Part shown: positions 55,487 through 64,000 of the stretch, piece after piece
How positions within the stretch are numbered: position 1 is the first letter of the stretch
Layout of the letters: every line of letters starts with the position of its first letter
Source of the DNA: Methylovorus glucosotrophus
Lineage (GTDB): Bacteria > Pseudomonadota > Gammaproteobacteria > Burkholderiales > Methylophilaceae
Reading direction: 5' to 3'
DNA length: 64,000 nucleotides
Assembly: GCF_009858335.1 (NCBI RefSeq)
Contig: NZ_VMSE01000001.1
Coordinates: forward strand, 1,178,001 to 1,242,000
Program-made: the position numbers and the translations under genes
The notes under the pieces: model-generated
What the model saw: only the letters and a program-made list of their open reading frames with translations
Databases searched by the model: none
Told to the model about the DNA's origin: nothing

Positions 55487-56122
55487 TTATGCGTTTTTGT
55501 TCTTTCGACGCAACTTGACGTGCGTGCGTATGAAATCGGTTGTTTGTTGGCGTCGCTCGCTACCTTCAGGATCTTTAATCCACATATGGAGCAGACCACT
55601 GAAAAAGAGGTAAGTGTCCATCGCGTATTCTTCAGGCGTGCAACTCGTATCCAGCAAGTCGAGTTCCTGGGCACGCTGATAAGCACGCTCGATGTTACGT
55701 GAGATATTGGAACAATTATTGGCTATCTGTTGTAAAACTTCTGCGAATTCATCAACATACTCACATTTTATCATCATGATCTCGTAAGTCTGTCTTGTCT
55801 CGCTACTGTCATTTAGCACTTGTATGGTTTCGGTCAGGAAACGTTCTATATTAAGCAAAGGGTCTTCTGCACCCTCAGCGGCTTTAAGCAAAGTGTCATC
55901 CATGCGGTCTATCAGGGGGAGGAACACACGCTCACGCAATGCCAGAAGGATTTCGGTTTTACTGTCAAAGTGCCAGTAAATCGCCCCGCGCGTCAGGCCT
56001 GCCTGAGCAGCAATTTGCTCCATGCTGGTTCTGCTGACACCTCGAACTAGAAATACCTCGCGTGCCGCATCAATAATGCGTTGGCGGGTGATTGCAGCAT
56101 CTTCTTTGGTTTTGCGTACCAT
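55487..56122 (-). CDS. TetR-family repressor of the RND pump (AcrR/TtgR-like)
   Basis: 211 residues from ATG 56122; the frame is open to 56194, but those extra residues would run through the operator. Helix-turn-helix: RQRIIDAAREVFLVRGVSRTSMEQIAAQAGLTRGAIYWHF, closely AcrR-like, then a helical ligand-binding domain. It is divergent from the pump genes with two inverted repeats in the gap. It should repress the pump and itself until a hydrophobic compound binds. Confidence 0.92.
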   Translation of the reverse strand: MVRKTKEDAAITRQRIIDAAREVFLVRGVSRTSMEQIAAQAGLTRGAIYWHFDSKTEILLALRERVFLPLIDRMDDTLLKAAEGAEDPLLNIERFLTETIQVLNDSSETRQTYEIMMIKCEYVDEFAEVLQQIANNCSNISRNIERAYQRAQELDLLDTSCTPEEYAMDTYLFFSGLLHMWIKDPEGSERRQQTTDFIRTHVKLRRKNKNA

Positions 56123-56158
56123 ATGACTTGGGCTTATAACCTTATATAAAATGGGGTT

Positions 56159-56182
56159 TACATACAAGCATGTTTGTATGTA
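56159..56182. promoter_or_regulatory. AcrR-type operator 1
   Basis: TACATACA-N8-TGTATGTA, a perfect 24-bp inverted repeat with the same arms and spacing as the AcrR box I recall for E. coli acrAB. It lies 37 bp upstream of the TetR gene. Confidence 0.8.
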
Positions 56183-56185
56183 ATA

Positions 56186-56205
56186 TACATACATTCACGT
56201 ATGTA
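56186..56205. promoter_or_regulatory. AcrR-type operator 2
   Basis: TACATAC-N6-GTATGTA, three bases after operator 1 and just upstream of a likely -10 (TATATT at 56221-56226) for the pump operon. Two sites may allow cooperative or graded repression. Confidence 0.65.
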
Positions 56206-56242
56206 AGTCAAGAATCTTTGTATATTAGACATGGAGTTACAG

Positions 56243-57457
56243 ATGGCAGCCATCAATTTTGATCGGGGAAATAAAGGTATCGGCAGTAAGTTCCAGGCAT
56301 CCTTGCTGCTGGCACTTATGGCTGGAGTAGCAGTCAGCGCATGTAGCAAGGGCGACCAAAGTGCTGCTCAACATCAAGGTGGCGCCATGCCAGTCACGGT
56401 AATGGAGATGCAGCCCACCACCGTTCCCATTACGGCAGAAGCTGTAGCTCAGACCGAGGGGGCCAAAGAGGTTGAAGTGCGTCCTCGTGTGGGCGGTATC
56501 CTGCTCAAGCGTTTGTATCAGGAAGGCGAGTCTGTAAAAGCAGGTCAGCCTATGTTCCTGATTGATCCTGTGCCTTATCAGATAGCTCTGCAGCAAGCGC
56601 GTGCCGAGCTGGCGCAACAGAAAGCCAAGATTGAACAGACACGCCGCGAAGAGGCGCGTTTACAGAACTTGTTGTCTACACAGTCGGTAAGTCAGCGCGA
56701 GTATGACAATGCCGTATCTGACAACGCAGTGGCCAATGCAAATCTTATGGCGGCCGAAGCCGCTGTTCGCCAGGCTGAATTGAATCTTTCCTACACCACG
56801 GTAACCGCACCGGTAAGTGGTGTTTCTGGCCGTTTCCAGTTTTCTGAGGGCGCGCTGGTAGAGGCCAACTCAAGCCTGCTGACTACGCTGGTTCAATTGT
56901 CCCCTATCTGGGTGCGCTTCAGTTTCTCTGATAACGAACTCGCTCAGCTCGGCGGTCGCTTGACTGAGAAAAACGTGAAGCAGGTGAGCGTCGTATTGCC
57001 GGACGGTAGTGAGTATCAACAAAAAGGCAAGCTCAACTTTGCTGCCAGCCAGATTGATCCTACTTTGGGTACCCAGCAATTGCGTGCCACCTTTGATAAT
57101 GAAGATCAACGCCTTCTGCCTGGTCAGTTTGTTCGTGCACGTGTAACCACCGGTCAGCGCGACGGCGTATTTATCGTGCCTCAGGTTGCCGTTGTGAATG
57201 TGCAGCAAGGCAAGATCGTCTTTGTGATCAATGAAAAGAACGAAGCTACTCCACGTCCCATCGTGACGGGTGGCTGGCAAGGGCAGGGCTGGATTGTGCT
57301 CAAAGGACTTAATGCGGGGGACAAGGTCGCTATTGATAACATTATCAAGCTGCGTCCAGGCGCCCCAGTAAGCCCTCATCCACAAGAAGCAGCACCGGCA
57401 GGTGCGCCAGGCGATACTCCTGCGCCTGAGGCTCAACAAAAACCCAAGCAATCCTAA
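56243..57457 (+). CDS. RND efflux periplasmic adaptor lipoprotein (AcrA/MexA type)
   Basis: 404 residues from ATG 56243, which has GGAG six bases upstream; ATG 56231 lies within that site region. Lipobox VSAC (Cys34). Biotinyl-lipoyl domain halves around the long alpha hairpin (QQKAKIEQTRREEARLQNLL), then beta barrel and membrane-proximal domains. It joins the inner-membrane pump to the outer-membrane channel. First gene of a three-gene operon. Confidence 0.94.
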   Translation: MAAINFDRGNKGIGSKFQASLLLALMAGVAVSACSKGDQSAAQHQGGAMPVTVMEMQPTTVPITAEAVAQTEGAKEVEVRPRVGGILLKRLYQEGESVKAGQPMFLIDPVPYQIALQQARAELAQQKAKIEQTRREEARLQNLLSTQSVSQREYDNAVSDNAVANANLMAAEAAVRQAELNLSYTTVTAPVSGVSGRFQFSEGALVEANSSLLTTLVQLSPIWVRFSFSDNELAQLGGRLTEKNVKQVSVVLPDGSEYQQKGKLNFAASQIDPTLGTQQLRATFDNEDQRLLPGQFVRARVTTGQRDGVFIVPQVAVVNVQQGKIVFVINEKNEATPRPIVTGGWQGQGWIVLKGLNAGDKVAIDNIIKLRPGAPVSPHPQEAAPAGAPGDTPAPEAQQKPKQS

Positions 57458-57469
57458 GCGGGAGACGTC

Positions 57470-60400
57470 ATGACCAGATTTTTCATCACGCGCCCGATCT
57501 TTGCGTCGGTGCTCTCCATCATTATTGTGCTGGCTGGTTTTGCGGCAGCGATGAAGCTGCCGATTGCCCAGTATCCGCAAATTGCGCCGCCTACCGTTAT
57601 CGTGACGGCGACGTATCCTGGCGCCAGTGCCGAGACCCTGTCCAAGACAGTTGCTGCGCCTATCGAGGAACAATTGAGTGGCGTGGAGGGCCTGCTGTAC
57701 TTTCAGTCCAGCGCCGACTCCAGCGGTACCTTGACCATTACTGCCACGTTTGAAACCGGTACGGAAGTGGATCAGGCGACTTTCAACGTCAGTAACCGTG
57801 TGAATATCGCTTTGCCGCGTTTGCCGGAAGACGTTCGTAGAACCGGCGTTGTCGTGCAGAAGCGTTCCAATGATATTCTGATGGCGTTGATGCTGATTTC
57901 GCCCAGCAAAAAATATGACCCACTGTTCCTCAGCAACTATGCCACCCTCAATGTGGTGGATGAGCTGAAGCGCATCAAGGGGGTGGGTGACGTTACCATT
58001 TTCGGTTCCCAGGATTACTCCATGCGCATCTGGCTCAAGCCTGACCGCATGGCCCAGCTCGGCGTGACTACGACCGATATTTCAACCGCGATACAGGCCC
58101 AAAATGCCCAGTACGCCGCTGGCAAGATCGGTCAGGAGCCGGTCGTTGGCCAGCAACAGCTTGTGTATACCGTGACCGCCAAAGGTCGTCTCGTTGAGCC
58201 GGAACAGTTTGCTGACATTATTGTGCGATCCAATGGCCCGCGCGGCACTTTGCGCCTGAAAGATGTGGCCACCATTGAGTTGGGTGCCCAGATGTACAAC
58301 GTACGCACTTCGCTGGATGGCCAGCCCGGTGTCGGTATTCCGGTGTTCCTGCAGACCGGTGCCAATGCGCTGGATACAGCCAATGCCATCAAGGCGAGAA
58401 TGGAAGAGCTGAAGCAGCGCTTCCCTGAAGGCGTGGACTATGCTATTCCTTATGACACCAGCGATTTCGTGAAAGCATCTATTGAAGAAGTCGTGAAGAC
58501 GCTCGGTGAAGCCATGGTATTGGTGGTGCTGGTGGTGTTCCTGTTCCTGCAAAACTGGCGCGCGACGCTGATTCCTATCATTGCCGTGCCGATTTCGCTG
58601 GTAGGCACCTTTGCCGGTTTGTGGATATTCGGCTTCTCGATCAATACCTTGACCCTGTTTGCCATGGTGCTTTCCATCGGTATCGTGGTGGATGATGCGA
58701 TTGTGGTGCTGGAGAATATTGAGCGCTTGATGAGCGAAGAAAAACTCTCGCCAGTCAATGCTGCCATCAAATCCATGCAGCAGGTATCGGGCGCAGTGGT
58801 CGCGATCGTGCTGGTGCTGTGTGCGGTATTCGTGCCTGTTGCGTTCATGGGGGGCATTGCCGGTGAGCTTTATCGCCAGTTTGCGGTAACTGTGGCAGTT
58901 GCCGTCGTGATCTCGGGCATTGTGGCGCTGACGCTGACGCCAGCCTTGTGCTCACTGATACTGAAGTCTGTGCATGAAGAGTCACGCTTCTTCCGTCCGT
59001 TCAATCGCGGTTTTGAAAAGCTGACCAACTTCTACACAGGCACGGTCAATCTGACCCTGCGTCATACCATCATTGGTGCCATTGTGTTTGCGGGTATCGT
59101 GGGTGGCGCGGCATATCTGTTGTACAAAGTGCCTGGCAGCTTTGTGCCGCCGGAAGACCAGGGCTATGTGATTGCAGCGACTATTCTGCCTGATGGCGCG
59201 ACCCTGACGCGTACCAGCAACACCACGGAAGCGGTGCGTGCTGCGATTGCCAAGGATCCTGCCGTACGCAGTGAGTTTGCCATCAATGGTTTTGACCTGA
59301 TCGGTGGCGGTAACAAGACCAGCTCCGGCACCATGTTTGTCCGTCTCAAGGATTGGGATGCCCGTACCACGACTGCAGATGAGATCGTAGGTAAACTGAT
59401 CGGTATCGGCATGATGCAGCCAGATGGTCTGGCGATTGCTTTCAATCCGCCTGCTATTCGTGGTTTGGGTAACTCGGGCAGCATGGAGCTTTACATTCAG
59501 AGCCGTGGCGATTCAGACCCATTGCATCTGTCTGCCGTGGTGAACAATCTGATTGATGACCTGAAAAAAGAACCAAGGCTTGCCGGCATCAATACCTTCT
59601 TCCGCCCTACGGTTCCTCAGTTGTTTGTTGAGGTGGATGAAGCCAAGGCAATCAGCCAGGGTGTGCCGATTTCGGATGTTTACGCCACATTGCAAAGCAC
59701 CATGGGTTCGCTGTACGTGAACGACTTTAACCGCAGTGGACGTACTTATCGCGTGCAATTGCAGGCAGAGGCAGCTTACCGCATGAAGCCTGAAGACCTT
59801 GGTCGCGTATATGTACGCTCCAATGATGGCAAGATGGTGCCTTTGTCAGCCTTGAGCACTACCCGAGAAATCGTGGGCGCAGAACAGCTGGAACGTTATA
59901 ACGGCTTGCTGGCGGCGAAAGTGCTGGCGGGTGGTGCACCGGGCGTGAGTTCGGGCGATGCCATCAAGCTGGTGGAAAAAATTGCGGCACAAAGCCTGCC
60001 TGATGGCTACCAGATGACATGGACCGGTCAGGCGTATCAGGAAAAACGGACTGGCTCGGCTGCTATCTATGCCTTCAGTTTCGCCATCATCATGGTGTTC
60101 CTGATTCTAGCCGCGCAGTTTGAAACCTGGGCCTTGCCTCTGGCCGTGATCATGGCCGTGCCATTTGCATTGGCAGGTGCCTTGCTGGCCGTGCTGGTAC
60201 GCGGCATGCCTAATGACATCTACTTCCAGATCGGTCTGGTGACGCTGGTAGGTCTGGCTGCGAAAAATGCGATTCTGATCGTGGAATTCGCCAGCCAGAA
60301 ACTGGAAGAGGGCTTGCCTGTGGCACAGGCCGCTGTTGAAGCCGCCCGCTTGCGGTTCCGTCCTATCGTGATGACATCCATGGCCTTTGTGCTGGGGATT

Positions 60401-60583
60401 GTGCCTCTGGTATTTGCCAGCGGTGCCGGTGCGGCTGCCCGGCGCTCCATGGGGACGGGCGTATTTGGCGGCATGCTGCTGGCCACCTTTGTTGCTACGG
60501 TATTTATCCCCTTGTTTTTTACATGGTTGACAGGAACGCAGAAGAGAAACACGTCTGCACAAGAACAGAAGGAAATTGCATGA
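57470..60583 (+). CDS. RND multidrug efflux permease (AcrB/MexB, HAE1 type)
   Basis: 1037 residues, twelve membrane helices, two large periplasmic loops. It begins MTRFFITRPIFASVLSI. Helix IV has GIVVDDAIVVLENIER with the two proton-relay aspartates, and helix X carries a lysine in GLAAKNAILIVEFA. The length and the GAAARRSMGTGVFGGM ending region are standard for hydrophobe/amphiphile exporters. It uses the proton gradient to expel drugs, solvents or detergents. Confidence 0.96.
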   Translation: MTRFFITRPIFASVLSIIIVLAGFAAAMKLPIAQYPQIAPPTVIVTATYPGASAETLSKTVAAPIEEQLSGVEGLLYFQSSADSSGTLTITATFETGTEVDQATFNVSNRVNIALPRLPEDVRRTGVVVQKRSNDILMALMLISPSKKYDPLFLSNYATLNVVDELKRIKGVGDVTIFGSQDYSMRIWLKPDRMAQLGVTTTDISTAIQAQNAQYAAGKIGQEPVVGQQQLVYTVTAKGRLVEPEQFADIIVRSNGPRGTLRLKDVATIELGAQMYNVRTSLDGQPGVGIPVFLQTGANALDTANAIKARMEELKQRFPEGVDYAIPYDTSDFVKASIEEVVKTLGEAMVLVVLVVFLFLQNWRATLIPIIAVPISLVGTFAGLWIFGFSINTLTLFAMVLSIGIVVDDAIVVLENIERLMSEEKLSPVNAAIKSMQQVSGAVVAIVLVLCAVFVPVAFMGGIAGELYRQFAVTVAVAVVISGIVALTLTPALCSLILKSVHEESRFFRPFNRGFEKLTNFYTGTVNLTLRHTIIGAIVFAGIVGGAAYLLYKVPGSFVPPEDQGYVIAATILPDGATLTRTSNTTEAVRAAIAKDPAVRSEFAINGFDLIGGGNKTSSGTMFVRLKDWDARTTTADEIVGKLIGIGMMQPDGLAIAFNPPAIRGLGNSGSMELYIQSRGDSDPLHLSAVVNNLIDDLKKEPRLAGINTFFRPTVPQLFVEVDEAKAISQGVPISDVYATLQSTMGSLYVNDFNRSGRTYRVQLQAEAAYRMKPEDLGRVYVRSNDGKMVPLSALSTTREIVGAEQLERYNGLLAAKVLAGGAPGVSSGDAIKLVEKIAAQSLPDGYQMTWTGQAYQEKRTGSAAIYAFSFAIIMVFLILAAQFETWALPLAVIMAVPFALAGALLAVLVRGMPNDIYFQIGLVTLVGLAAKNAILIVEFASQKLEEGLPVAQAAVEAARLRFRPIVMTSMAFVLGIVPLVFASGAGAAARRSMGTGVFGGMLLATFVATVFIPLFFTWLTGTQKRNTSAQEQKEIA

Positions 60584-61995
60584 TGCCACGCTTGAAACTG
60601 ACCTATATCGCTGTATTGGCCGCCATACTGCTGCCAGGCTGCGCCATGATGGGCCCTGACTATCAGCGGCCCGAGATGCCCGTGCCAGCCAAGTTTGCCG
60701 AGCAGGCCGATGCGACCAATCAAGCTGAAATCTCCCGCACCTGGTGGCAGCTGTATAACGATCCGGTATTGAATGACCTGGTGGCCAAGGCCCTGGCCAA
60801 CAATACCGACATCAAGCTGGCGGTAGCCCGGGTGGAGGAGGCGGATGCCTACCTGCGTGAAGTAGGCGCGGCGCTTTTCCCGCAGATTGACCTGAACTCC
60901 AGCGCGGCCCGTTCGCGTATTACCCAGCTGGGTGCAACCCCACTGCCTTCAGGCGTGGATCCCATACGCGAAAACTACAATATTCGCCTTGGTACATCCT
61001 TTGAGCTGGACTTCTGGGGCAAGCTGCGTCGTGCCAAGGAATCTGCACGTGCGCAAGCGATGGCAACCCACTACGCTCGCGATACGGTAGATTTGTCCTT
61101 GCAGGGCCTGGTGGCCAGCAATTATTTATTGCTGCGCAGCCTGGAGTCGCAGATTGCCTTGTCACAAGACAGTCTGCACAGTCGCCAGGAAAGCCTGGCA
61201 TTGACGCAACGTCGTCTGGAGGGGGGCGTGTCCTCTGCGTTGGATGTGCATCAGGCGCAAGTATCGACCTCCAATCTGACCGCGCAACTGGCTGACCTGG
61301 TGCGGCAACGTGCCATCGTGGAGCACCAGCTCGCCGTGTTGACGGGCGATCTGGCCTTGACTATTCCTGCCGCGGATTTCAATCAATTGCCAACTCCGCC
61401 TGTTCCACCGGTCGGACTGCCGTCCAGCCTGCTGGAATCACGGCCGGATGTCCGTCAGGCCGAGCAGAACATGATCGCGGCAAATGCCAACATTGGCGTA
61501 GCCAAGGCGGCCCTGTTTCCTACTATTTCGTTAACAGCGAATTATGGTGGCGAAAGTGCCGAGCTGGGCGATATCCTGAAATCCGCCGCCCGTATCTGGA
61601 CTGGTGGTCTTAGTCTGAATCTGCCTATCTTTGATGCAGGCCGGTTGAATTCGCGTGTCGATCAGGCCACGGCGCAGCAAAAGCAAACTCTGGCATCTTA
61701 CGAGAGTGCCATTCAAACGGCGTTCAAGGAAGTGAACGATGCTTTGGTCAACCTGCGTCAGCAGTCTGAACGCGAAGCCGCGCTGGAAGCGAGCAAGGAG
61801 TCTTCCAAGAAGGCATTGGATATCGCAGAAAACCGCTACAAGGCAGGCTACTCTGGCTACCTCGATGTGCTGGATTCGCAGCGGGTTTATAACGATGCAG
61901 CGTTGGCCTATGTGCAGAGCCGCCAAGCGAGACTGACTGCCAGTGTCGATTTGTTCAAGGCGCTGGGTGGTGGCTGGAAAGCCGGTGACAAGTAA
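60580..61995 (+). CDS. Outer-membrane efflux lipoprotein (OprM/NodT type)
   Basis: 471 residues from ATG 60580, overlapping the permease stop by four bases; the frame is open earlier, but within the permease gene. Lipobox LPGC (Cys21). Two outer-membrane efflux repeats with long helices (for example NTDIKLAVARVEEADAYLREV and YSGYLDVLDSQRVYNDAALAYVQSR). It forms the trimeric TolC-like duct of the pump. Confidence 0.94.
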   Translation: MMPRLKLTYIAVLAAILLPGCAMMGPDYQRPEMPVPAKFAEQADATNQAEISRTWWQLYNDPVLNDLVAKALANNTDIKLAVARVEEADAYLREVGAALFPQIDLNSSAARSRITQLGATPLPSGVDPIRENYNIRLGTSFELDFWGKLRRAKESARAQAMATHYARDTVDLSLQGLVASNYLLLRSLESQIALSQDSLHSRQESLALTQRRLEGGVSSALDVHQAQVSTSNLTAQLADLVRQRAIVEHQLAVLTGDLALTIPAADFNQLPTPPVPPVGLPSSLLESRPDVRQAEQNMIAANANIGVAKAALFPTISLTANYGGESAELGDILKSAARIWTGGLSLNLPIFDAGRLNSRVDQATAQQKQTLASYESAIQTAFKEVNDALVNLRQQSEREAALEASKESSKKALDIAENRYKAGYSGYLDVLDSQRVYNDAALAYVQSRQARLTASVDLFKALGGGWKAGDK

Positions 61996-62007
61996 ACCTG
62001 GTTTAAC

Positions 62008-63666
62008 TTAAGCCTGAGTCAGGCTACTGCAGCCTACACGTAACCAGTCGTGACGTCCTTCCAGTACGGTTTCCAGCCGCTGGAAGGATTTTTCATTCAG
62101 GCTGCGGATACGGTAGCTGACATCTGGCAGAAAGCGACTGCGTGGTACCAGTAGCGTGGGTTCGCCTGCCAGGCCTTCCTCAGGGGGCAGGTAGAGGCTG
62201 GAAAATTCTGGCAGGCTCTCGGACAAGGCACCATTAGTGAGGACTGGGTTAGTCTCCTGCATATTGCTGAGTGCCACCCAGCGAGCATTGCGCGAGATAA
62301 TCTCGACGCCAATATGTTTCTTGCCAGAAGCCAGCACGCTGACATTTTTGATAATGCCAATGATGCCGGCGTCTTTTTGATCCTCCATCAACAGGATCAC
62401 GATCATCCCGGGTGACAGCGAGGTCTCGCTGTCTTTCTCCAGTGTTGCCCCATAGCCCCTGGGGCTCATGTCGGTCACCGTCCAGCGCAGGTTTTTCAGG
62501 CTGGGCTCAGGCGCTGAAAACGTAGTGCTTCGTCTCACGCTGTGCTTGGTCAGCCGTTCCTCCAGTGGAGCGGCATTCTCGGTCAGGTAGGCGTTCTGCA
62601 ATGCCAGCTTGTCGGCCCTGGTGCGCAGATGCATGCAGATGGCATCCAGCCCCAATATGACCCGGGTGCCCAGCAGGGTCGATTGACGCTCTTCCTTGCG
62701 ACGCTGGCGGCGATAGCCATTTTTTGACCAGTCAAACTGAAGCTGCTGCAACAGAGAGCTCAAATGCGGATTGTTGGCAAACTCTGAAAGCCCGAGCTTG
62801 CCCATGGCTTGCGGCAGACTCTGGCTATGGCTGAGCAATTCAATCCTCATCGACAGATCATCTGTGGACCAGTAGCGATACTCAGGAGAGGGCTCTAGCG
62901 TGCGCATGCGGCGTGCACCGCGGTCTTTGCGCAAATCGATGAAATAAAAATGATGCTGTTCTTCGTAATGATCTACCACTTGTACATTACGCAGCAGTTT
63001 GGTCAGTAGTTGCCACGTCAGTTCAATTTGTATCCGGTTCATGCCAGATTGGTTGATGGAATCCAGCATGCATATCTGGGCAAACATGGTTGCCAGCGAT
63101 TTTTCCGGGCAATCTGCATAAATGGACAAGGGCGTGGATGTCAGCCCAAGACGCTCTGCCAGCCGGTAAACCTGAAACATTTGATGCCATGCAGCGGCAG
63201 GGACGGCCTGTTGCTGAAAGTAACGCAGTTTGATCATGCAGAGGCCGGCATGCAATGCACGGCCACACATCAAGCTGATCTGGTAGGGTGAGGATTCGGG
63301 TGGAGGGGTGTTGTTGGGCGGTAACTTGAGCTGCTGGAGTTCAATCTGCTGAACATAACTCAGGAAAATCTGGCGCTGATAATAATAGCCGCCTTCGGCA
63401 ATCCGGCTTTCCAGTTCAGGGCGCAGCTTGTCGAATCGCGCATACTGGTCCAGCAGTTTTTCCAGCCGCGGATGGTTGGCTTCATCAATATGCAGCAATG
63501 CCAGCTGTGCTGCCCGGTCTGTTTCGTTATATCCGGAAAGAAAACGCGTGCTGGCTTCCAGGGCGGCAATATCATCCAGCGCGTGCAGTTCGCTCAGAAA
63601 CTGACGATGCCCCGCGTCTGTAGTGGCTTCTTTTTTTGTGATCAGTCTTCGAATAATGGACTTCAT
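62008..63666 (-). CDS. Large cytoplasmic protein with PilZ-like C-terminal region
   Basis: 552 residues, no signal or membrane helix. The N-terminal 350 residues are helical and unknown to me. Around 400-470, WTVTDMSPRGYGATL and later KKHIGVEIISRNARWV look like a PilZ fold (the DxSxxG element), though the upstream RxxxR arginine motif is only loosely present (ERLTKHSVRRSTTF). If PilZ, it would bind c-di-GMP, made by proteins such as the GGDEF/EAL protein 7 kb away. Convergent with the efflux operon and divergent from gltX. Confidence 0.6.
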   Translation of the reverse strand: MKSIIRRLITKKEATTDAGHRQFLSELHALDDIAALEASTRFLSGYNETDRAAQLALLHIDEANHPRLEKLLDQYARFDKLRPELESRIAEGGYYYQRQIFLSYVQQIELQQLKLPPNNTPPPESSPYQISLMCGRALHAGLCMIKLRYFQQQAVPAAAWHQMFQVYRLAERLGLTSTPLSIYADCPEKSLATMFAQICMLDSINQSGMNRIQIELTWQLLTKLLRNVQVVDHYEEQHHFYFIDLRKDRGARRMRTLEPSPEYRYWSTDDLSMRIELLSHSQSLPQAMGKLGLSEFANNPHLSSLLQQLQFDWSKNGYRRQRRKEERQSTLLGTRVILGLDAICMHLRTRADKLALQNAYLTENAAPLEERLTKHSVRRSTTFSAPEPSLKNLRWTVTDMSPRGYGATLEKDSETSLSPGMIVILLMEDQKDAGIIGIIKNVSVLASGKKHIGVEIISRNARWVALSNMQETNPVLTNGALSESLPEFSSLYLPPEEGLAGEPTLLVPRSRFLPDVSYRIRSLNEKSFQRLETVLEGRHDWLRVGCSSLTQA

Positions 63667-63940
63667 TCACTGTGCCTACCCTGAGTTATAGCCGCCCAAT
63701 ATGGATTTTTTATGCCATTCGGGTTTTATTGTAGCCACAATTGCACTCAAATAATACCAAGGCGAGATTTATTTGCGGCGCTTGTGCCGAGGGAATGGAA
63801 ATGTCGCTATTCAAGGATCTAAGTCCTTGCCTTATCTTGCTAATCAAGGCGGAATATTAGCCTCTGCCAAGTACATATAAGGGGAATTGAAAAGGTCAGG
63901 CATGATAAAATCGCTCTTTTCATTTGATTGATCGTTTTCC
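63667..63940. other. 274-bp intergenic region between the PilZ-like gene and gltX
   Basis: No ORF, tRNA or repeat seen. It must hold both divergent promoters; a TAAAAT box lies about 35 bp before the gltX ATG (near 63906-63911). Confidence 0.5.
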
Positions 63941-64000
63941 ATGACAGTACGTACCCGTTTCGCTCCCAGTCCTACCGGTTTTCTGCATATCGGCGGTGCC
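63941..64000 (+). CDS. gltX: Glutamyl-tRNA synthetase, first 20 residues (3' truncated by window edge)
   Basis: The ORF begins VRTRFAPSPTGFLHIGGA, which is the start of class I glutamyl-tRNA synthetase with the HIGH-type signature (HIGG). The rest lies beyond the window. GlnRS begins differently, and this form is typical of GltX. Confidence 0.9.
   Translation, partial: MTVRTRFAPSPTGFLHIGGA

Noticed and set aside
1..64000. CRISPR arrays, insertion sequences, prophage or integrase genes
   Set aside because: No regularly spaced direct repeats, transposase, integrase or phage structural genes were seen in any of the listed frames.

Overview
The window is 64 kb of ordinary-density chromosome (about 56 percent G+C by eye) from a Gram-negative betaproteobacterium. 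The block ndk-rlmN-pilW-rodZ-ispG-hisS-yfgM-bamB-der, the BamB/BamD lipoproteins, a PEP-CTERM surface protein and general protein similarity fit Methylophilaceae (a Methylobacillus-like methylotroph). The family placement is inference: no methanol or formaldehyde gene lies in the window. There is no rRNA operon, CRISPR array, insertion sequence or prophage; the only tRNA is tRNA-Leu(CAG).

Layout. 1-4.2 kb: end of tilS, then tesA divergent from the ybbA-ybbP ABC export module. 4.2-10 kb: a cluster of palindromes, a large TonB-dependent receptor, an orphan sigma-54-type response regulator with a GAFTSA loop, purT and a coupled truncated haemoglobin. 10-15 kb: two tandem DEAD-box helicase genes with a 260-nt leader, divergent from typA. 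15-18.3 kb: a tightly packed CHASE2 / SH3 / M48 protease operon. 18.4-25 kb: rmuC, moaDE, a Lon-like protease, hslR, a radical SAM protein and an SDR. 25.5-33 kb: ugd, a UDP-sugar 4,6-dehydratase, hpt, tRNA-Leu, rnr, rlmB. 33.2-46.9 kb: housekeeping run for nucleotides, ribosome modification, isoprenoids, cell shape, pili and outer-membrane assembly, interrupted by two peptide-ABC ATPases. 46.9-51.3 kb: an iron locus in which a near-consensus Fur box drives a 75-aa protein, a PEP-CTERM protein and, past a strong hairpin, a haem-receptor-like TonB protein, divergent from a ZIP metal transporter. 51.3-64 kb: rimO, a PAS-PAS-GGDEF-EAL protein, a TetR regulator with two AcrR-like operators, a complete RND tripartite pump, a PilZ-like protein and the start of gltX.

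How parts work together: BamB, BamD, YfgM, RodZ and PilW serve the envelope; RlmN, RlmB, RluD, RimO, Der, TypA and the helicases serve the ribosome; the GGDEF/EAL protein, the possible PilZ protein and the sugar-nucleotide enzymes may bear on c-di-GMP and exopolysaccharide.

The best candidates for something undescribed are (1) the Fur-boxed PEP-CTERM / TonB receptor operon, which resembles a hemophore-receptor arrangement with a different kind of surface protein, (2) the CHASE2-SH3-M48 operon, whose sensor ends in a domain I do not recognise, and (3) the palindrome cluster and (TC)6 tract in front of the first TonB receptor.
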